The translations under genes were made by a program, and so were the position numbers. Of a stretch of 64,000 bases of DNA, positions 58,946-64,000 are shown piece by piece. Source of the DNA: Burkholderiales bacterium (GTDB lineage Bacteria; Pseudomonadota; Gammaproteobacteria; Burkholderiales; WYBJ01); NCBI GenBank assembly GCA_022841915.1, contig JALHQN010000013.1, forward strand, positions 62,001 to 126,000. The letters are read 5' to 3'. A model generated the notes under the pieces. It had not been told where the DNA came from, did no database searches, and saw nothing but the letters and a program-made list of their open reading frames with translations. Every line of letters starts with the position of its first letter. Position 1 is the stretch's first letter.

Positions 58946-60301
58946 ATGCATCTGCACATACTCGGCATCTGCGGCACCTTCATGGGCGGCATTGCGGCCA
59001 TCGCGCGCGAAGCCGGCCATCGCGTCACCGGCTGCGATGCCAACGTCTATCCGCCGATGAGCACTCAACTGCAGGCGCAGGGGATAGACCTCATCGAAGG
59101 CTATGGCGCCGATCAGCTTGCCCTCGGGGCCGACGTCTACGTCATCGGCAACGTCGTCACCCGCGGAAACGCGCTCATGGAAGAGATCCTCGACCGGGGC
59201 CTGCCCTACATCTCGGGCCCGCAGTGGCTCGCGGAGAACATCCTGCACACGCGTCGCGTCGCGGCGATCGCCGGCACGCACGGCAAGACGACGACCACCG
59301 CGATGCTGGCGTGGATCCTGGAAAGCGCAGGGCTCGCCCCCGGTTTTCTGATCGGAGGTGCGCCGCTCAACTTCGACGTCTCCGCGCGGCTCGGCGACGC
59401 GAGCGCCCCGTTCGTCATCGAAGCCGACGAGTACGACACGGCGTTCTTCGACAAGCGCTCGAAGTTCGTCCACTACCGGCCGCGGGTGGCGGTCTTGAAC
59501 AACCTCGAGTTCGACCATGCCGACATCTTCGCGGATCTGGGCGCCATTCAGACCCAGTTCCACCACCTCGTGCGCACGGTGCCGCGAGTCGGCCTGCTCG
59601 TGGTCAACGGAACGGACGCGAATCTCGCGCGGGTGCTCGAGCGCGGCTGCTATACGCCGGTCGAGCGCTTCGGCGTCGACGACGGCTGGCAAGCCGCCGC
59701 GATGGCGCCCGATGGTGCATTTCAGGTCCGCCTTGCCGGCGCGGATCTCGGTCGGCTCGCCTGGGATCTGCTCGGGCGTCACAACCAGTCGAATGCACTG
59801 GCGGCGATCGCCGCGGCGCGCTACTTCGGCGTGCCGCCTGATCGTGCCCTGACCGCCCTCGGAAAGTTTCGCAACGTCAAGCGACGTCTGGAGATCGTCG
59901 GCGAGATCGCCGGTGTCACGGTGTACGACGACTTCGCGCATCATCCGAGCGCCATCGAGACCACGCTCGCCGGTTTGCGACGCAAGGTGGGCGCGGCGCG
60001 GATCATCGCCGTGCTCGAGCCGCGCTCGAACACGATGAAGCTCGGGATCTGGAAGGACGCTCTGGCGATGAGCCTCGATGCGGCCGACAGCGTGTTCTGC
60101 TATGGAAACGGCATGGGCTGGGACGTGCAGGGTGCGATGTCGGCGCTCGGCGCCAAAGCCTGTGTCGTCGAAGCGTTCGACGATTTGGTGGAACGCATCG
60201 CCGCCGACGCGCGGCCGGGCGACCATGTGCTGGTGATGAGCAACGGCGGCTTCAACGGACTGCATCGCAAGCTCGTGGAACGTCTGGAAAAAAAATCCTG
60301 A
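58946..60301 (+). CDS. mpl: UDP-N-acetylmuramate:L-alanyl-gamma-D-glutamyl-meso-diaminopimelate ligase
   Basis: MHLHILGICGTFMGGIAAIAREAGHRVTGCDANVYPPMSTQL; GTHGKTTTTAMLAWILE; DDFAHHPSAIETTL. Confidence 0.96.
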   Translation: MHLHILGICGTFMGGIAAIAREAGHRVTGCDANVYPPMSTQLQAQGIDLIEGYGADQLALGADVYVIGNVVTRGNALMEEILDRGLPYISGPQWLAENILHTRRVAAIAGTHGKTTTTAMLAWILESAGLAPGFLIGGAPLNFDVSARLGDASAPFVIEADEYDTAFFDKRSKFVHYRPRVAVLNNLEFDHADIFADLGAIQTQFHHLVRTVPRVGLLVVNGTDANLARVLERGCYTPVERFGVDDGWQAAAMAPDGAFQVRLAGADLGRLAWDLLGRHNQSNALAAIAAARYFGVPPDRALTALGKFRNVKRRLEIVGEIAGVTVYDDFAHHPSAIETTLAGLRRKVGAARIIAVLEPRSNTMKLGIWKDALAMSLDAADSVFCYGNGMGWDVQGAMSALGAKACVVEAFDDLVERIAADARPGDHVLVMSNGGFNGLHRKLVERLEKKS

Positions 60302-60410
60302 TATTGCGGAACTGCGGGTGAGGGGGGGTCTCTAAACTGCCCTTAGGTGAAAACGTGGCTGCACGACGAGCGCTTTGCTAGATGCCTCGACGTGAAGCCC
60401 GCGAGCTCGG

Positions 60411-60433
60411 GGGGCTACCGATCAAGTAGCCCC
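60411..60433 (+). terminator. hairpin with T-rich tail between mpl and arginase gene
   Basis: ggggctac-cgatcaa-gtagcccc 8-bp stem followed by ttcttctt. Confidence 0.65.
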
Positions 60434-60521
60434 TTCTTCTTGGGTGAACCGGCGCCGAGATCCGGAACACCTGGACGTGACGCCACCGGCCACAAGCCGG
60501 CGAGTGCATGGAGACAATGCA

Positions 60522-61466
60522 ATGACCCGATCTGCAGCAAGCCGCGTTCGTAACGAGCGCATACGCCTCATGGGTGTCCGCAGCGGCATCGGCGGGCGCG
60601 ATCCTGGCGCCTCGGGCGCCGCGGATGACCTCAAAGCCGCTGGGCTCGCATGCCGCTTGTCCGCGGGCGGACTCGATGCGCAGTGGGGCGAGGTATTCCA
60701 GGCACCGCACAAGACGGCGAGCGATCCGACAGCAGCGATGATCCAGCTCAATCCGCTCGTCGCCGCGGCGGTATGCGCAGCAGGTAGCTCGGGCGCCACG
60801 CCGTTCGTGATCGGCGGTGATCATTCGTGCGCGGTCGGCACCTGGAGCGGGGTATATGCGGCGAATCGGACGCGCGGACCGCTGGGCCTGCTGTGGATCG
60901 ATGCGCATCTGGACAGTCATACCCCCGAGACGTCCCACACTGGACTGATCTACGGCATGCCCCTGGCTGCCTTGCTGGGGCATGGCGATGTGCCCTTCAC
61001 GGACTGCCTGGTGCCCGGCCCCAAGCTGCTGCCGGAGCACGTCTGCGTGTTCGGTGCCCGCAGCTACGAACCCGAAGAGCGGGCGCTGCTCGACCGCATC
61101 GGCGTGCGTGTGATCGGTATGGCGGAAATCCAGCAGCGCGGGGTCGTCGAGTCGCTCGATGAAGCGCTGCGCATCGTGCGTCGTGCGCAGGGTGGCTACG
61201 GCATCACCATCGACATGGACGCGCTCGATCCGCGCGACGCACCGGGCGTGGGTACGCCAGCAGCCGGTGGTTTGCGGGCTGCGGAGCTGGTGCCCGCATT
61301 GCAAGTCGTCGGCGAAGACGATGCGCTGCGCGGTCTCGAGATTGCCGAGTACAACCCACGGCGGGATCGCCGAGGGGTCACTCGCCAGCACGTCATGTCG
61401 CTGGCAGCGAGTGTGCTGGGTGCGCGGGTCGGGCACGCCACGGGGCGGTCGAGCAGGGTCGCATGA
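60522..61466 (+). CDS. arginase/ureohydrolase-family protein
   Basis: IGGDHSCAVGTWSG, WIDAHLDSHTPETSHTG, TIDMDALDPRDAPGVGTP metal-binding motifs. Confidence 0.93.
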   Translation: MTRSAASRVRNERIRLMGVRSGIGGRDPGASGAADDLKAAGLACRLSAGGLDAQWGEVFQAPHKTASDPTAAMIQLNPLVAAAVCAAGSSGATPFVIGGDHSCAVGTWSGVYAANRTRGPLGLLWIDAHLDSHTPETSHTGLIYGMPLAALLGHGDVPFTDCLVPGPKLLPEHVCVFGARSYEPEERALLDRIGVRVIGMAEIQQRGVVESLDEALRIVRRAQGGYGITIDMDALDPRDAPGVGTPAAGGLRAAELVPALQVVGEDDALRGLEIAEYNPRRDRRGVTRQHVMSLAASVLGARVGHATGRSSRVA

Positions 61467-61490
61467 TGCGACGGGCTTGAACAGCGCGCA

Positions 61491-62690
61491 TCAGAGGTGC
61501 AATCGGCCTCGGCGCGCGTAGGCCAGCACGGCCATGCCGACGACGAAGGCGATGCCGACGTTCCAGAGCGCGCAGCCTGCGGTCACCAGAGCGACGAACC
61601 GCTCGGCCTTGTTCTCGCCCAGATCGCCGGCGCCCAGCGCGAGCTGCGCGCCGGTCAGAAAGAGAATCACGCCGAGGAGCGCCGTCGGGAACACCTGCAG
61701 CAGTACGTGCACCGAATCGGCACCGAACAAGGCGAGCAAAACAAGCACAGTGCCGAGGATGATGGCCGCACCTCCGGTGCGCGCCCCGAAGCGAATGTGG
61801 CCCGCCATGCCGCCTGCGCCGTGGCACATCGGCACGCCGCCTACCGTGGCACCCAGCAGATTCATCCAGCCGGTGCTCATCGCAACGCCCCGCTCGCTTA
61901 CCGGGCGATCCGGAAACAGCCGGTTGTTTTCGTCCGTGATGGCAATCACGGCGTTGCCGAGCGTAAGCGGCATCTGCGGCAGGGCGAGGAAGAAGAGCCC
62001 GACCATCCAGTCGTTCCAGCTCAGTGTGTCCAGCGCAAATGTCGGCGGTCGGAACCCGGTCGACACCGAGAGCAACTGCGCAATGAGCGCGGGCTCGCGC
62101 GCAATGCCCCAGATCGCGCCGAAGGCGAGCAGGGCGAACATGGCCGGAAAGGTTCGATACGACAGCAGGAAGATCGTTCCGCCCAGCGCGATAGCGCCGA
62201 GCCACCAGTCCTCGGACATCATGCGCATGCCTTGCAGCATGAAGCCTAGCCCCAAGCCGAGCACGATTCCCGTAACCACCGGCGCACCGATCAAACGGCA
62301 TATCTTCTGCACCGCGCCGGTCATGGCGAGCACCAGCCACAGGATTCCGGTCACCACGCCTGCGGCGTAGACGGCATTGGGGGTGATCAGCAGGGTTTGC
62401 GCGGCCTGCGTGGTGGCGACGGCACCGATGGCCTTCATGGGCTGCACGGGAAACGGCGTGCGATAGATCAGTCCGCACGCGATCGCGGCGACGCCGAACG
62501 CGAACAGCATGCCGTGCGGATCGATGCCGAGTACGCTGATATAGGCCACCACGAACGGGATCAGCGTGCCGAGGTCGCCGAACGCTCCGGCCCACTCCAT
62601 GCGGTCGAAGCGATTGGCTGGCGGGCTCGACGACTCCTTGGCTGCACCCTCAGTGGACTGTGAGGTCTTGTTCATCGTCGGGTCAGTCAA
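61491..62690 (-). CDS. putative sulfate/molybdate transporter (MOT1-like)
   Basis: GAFGDLGTLIPFVVAYI; PFPVQPMKAIGAVA; NLLGATVGGVPMCHGAGGMAGHIRFGARTG. Confidence 0.9.
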   Translation of the reverse strand: MTDPTMNKTSQSTEGAAKESSSPPANRFDRMEWAGAFGDLGTLIPFVVAYISVLGIDPHGMLFAFGVAAIACGLIYRTPFPVQPMKAIGAVATTQAAQTLLITPNAVYAAGVVTGILWLVLAMTGAVQKICRLIGAPVVTGIVLGLGLGFMLQGMRMMSEDWWLGAIALGGTIFLLSYRTFPAMFALLAFGAIWGIAREPALIAQLLSVSTGFRPPTFALDTLSWNDWMVGLFFLALPQMPLTLGNAVIAITDENNRLFPDRPVSERGVAMSTGWMNLLGATVGGVPMCHGAGGMAGHIRFGARTGGAAIILGTVLVLLALFGADSVHVLLQVFPTALLGVILFLTGAQLALGAGDLGENKAERFVALVTAGCALWNVGIAFVVGMAVLAYARRGRLHL

Positions 62691-62711
62691 GCACGCGCCG
62701 TGCCGCTTGCA

Positions 62712-63179
62712 TCAGGGTTGAAGTTCCGTCAGACGAGCCTCGATCCGGCCATTGGTCACGAGCAAGTGCGCGACCGAGATCGGTAACCGGAACCGTCGCG
62801 GGCCGGCGCTGCCCGGATTGACGTACAAGATGCCGTCCCGGTGTTCGACCAGCGGCCGGTGCGAGTGGCCGAAGACCACGACGTCGGCGCCGCAACGGGC
62901 CGGGTCGAGCGCAAGCGTCGCAAGATCGTGCACGACCAGGATGCTCACGTGCTCGACCTGCAGCAGCGTCGAGTGAGGCAGCGTTCGCGCCCATTCGCCC
63001 GCGTCGTTGTTGCCGCGGACGGCCGTCACGGGTGCGATGCCTTGCAGCTCGGCCAGCACGTGCGGTCCGCACACGTCGCCCGCGTGGACGATGTGCGTGC
63101 TTCCGTGCATCGCAAGTGCTGCCTGCGCGCGCAGCAGATCGTGCGTGTCGGAGATGAGGCCGACGCGCAGGGCGGTCAT
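62712..63179 (-). CDS. YfcE-like metallophosphoesterase
   Basis: MTALRVGLISDTHDLLR; VHAGDVCG; AVRGNNDAGEW; VVFGHSHRPLVE; YVNPGSAGPRR. Confidence 0.93.
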   Translation of the reverse strand: MTALRVGLISDTHDLLRAQAALAMHGSTHIVHAGDVCGPHVLAELQGIAPVTAVRGNNDAGEWARTLPHSTLLQVEHVSILVVHDLATLALDPARCGADVVVFGHSHRPLVEHRDGILYVNPGSAGPRRFRLPISVAHLLVTNGRIEARLTELQP

Positions 63180-63237
63180 GCGCCCGGCTGCTGCCGATCG
63201 AGGACGAGCCCATCGGGCCCTGCCGCGGACAGATCGC

Positions 63238-64000
63238 TCATGCGTGCCGCTCGATGAAGATGGCCACGGCCGCATTGAAGGCTTCGGGCTGTTCGGCATT
63301 CGACAGGTGCGCGGCGCGCGGGAGAATGGTCAGTTCCGATCCAGGCATGTGCTCGTGTATCTCTCGCGCCATTTGCGGCGGTGTGCCCGGATCGTGCTCG
63401 CCGACGATGACGAGCGTGGGGCATTCGATCTCGTGCAGCCGCTGCGTGAGGTTGATCTGCGGGATCGCATGACAGCAGCCGATGAAGCCGGCCACGGGTG
63501 TGGAGCGGATCGCCTCGGCAATGTCGTTCACGATGGGGGCGCCGCTCCTGCGGAAGGGCTCGGTGAACCAGCGCTCCAGCATGGCCGGGACGATCGGCTC
63601 CATGCCCGCCGCGGTGGCGAGTTCGATGCGGGTCTGCCAGGGGGGCAGGGCTTCGGCGGGATAGCGGCTGGTCGTGTCGGCCAGGGTCAGCGTCTGGAAG
63701 ATACCCGGGTACTTGAGCGCGAAGGTCTGCCCGATCATGCCGCCCATGGACAAGCCGACCCAATGACAGCCTTCGATGCCAAGCGCCTCGAAGAGCGCCT
63801 TGGCGTCGTCGGCCAGTCCGTCGAGTGTGTAAGGCCCCGGGGGCGCGCTGCTCGCACCGTGTCCGCGCGTATCGTAGCAAAGCACCTTGTAGTGTTTCGA
63901 GAATGCGGCGATTTGCGGCGCCCACATGCGTGTGTCGCACGCGAGCGAGTGGCTGAACACGAGCCAGGGGCCCTCGCCGTGGATCGTGTAGTGGGTGTCG
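63238..64000 (-). CDS. alpha/beta hydrolase, 3-oxoadipate enol-lactonase-like; 5' end beyond window
   Basis: GCHWVGLSMGGMIGQTFALKYP nucleophile elbow; frame is open to the window edge (DTHYTIHGEGPWLVFSHSLACD). Confidence 0.9.
   Translation of the reverse strand, partial: DTHYTIHGEGPWLVFSHSLACDTRMWAPQIAAFSKHYKVLCYDTRGHGASSAPPGPYTLDGLADDAKALFEALGIEGCHWVGLSMGGMIGQTFALKYPGIFQTLTLADTTSRYPAEALPPWQTRIELATAAGMEPIVPAMLERWFTEPFRRSGAPIVNDIAEAIRSTPVAGFIGCCHAIPQINLTQRLHEIECPTLVIVGEHDPGTPPQMAREIHEHMPGSELTILPRAAHLSNAEQPEAFNAAVAIFIERHA

Noticed and set aside
1-64000. CRISPR arrays, rRNA, tRNA genes, transposases or phage modules
   Set aside because: No regularly spaced repeats, no cloverleaf with confident anticodon context, and no transposase or integrase motifs seen by eye.

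Overview
The window is high-GC, gene-dense chromosomal DNA, most likely from a betaproteobacterium (Burkholderiales-like, judging by four intact Bug/TctC-type solute receptors and one decayed one). It contains metH, creD, a Pds-type two-component system, two enolase-superfamily enzymes, UbiD and MetE-like enzymes, ugd, a fused ACP-FAAL-acyltransferase, a signalling cluster (HEAT-repeat Ser/Thr kinase, two PilT ATPases, PP2C phosphatase, cyclase-FHA), PhoX, Mpl, an arginase and others. The main finding is three genes that the ORF track splits at in-frame TGA codons and that look like selenoproteins from three different families. They are a UGSC-family protein (23862-24398), an exported TlpA-like thioredoxin with a WUTTC active site (51664-51086, minus), and an exported peroxiredoxin with Sec at the peroxidatic position (51001-50429, minus). 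Perfect 7-bp hairpins at SECIS-like distances follow the UGA in the first two. The last two are adjacent on the same strand and may form a periplasmic selenoprotein redox relay. Other notable items are a catalytic-motif-less HsdM C-terminal fragment translationally coupled to an HsdS-like subunit, with no HsdR, between creD and the Pds-type two-component system, and the kinase/phosphatase/cyclase cluster around two PilT genes. All family calls are from motif recognition; no database search was run.
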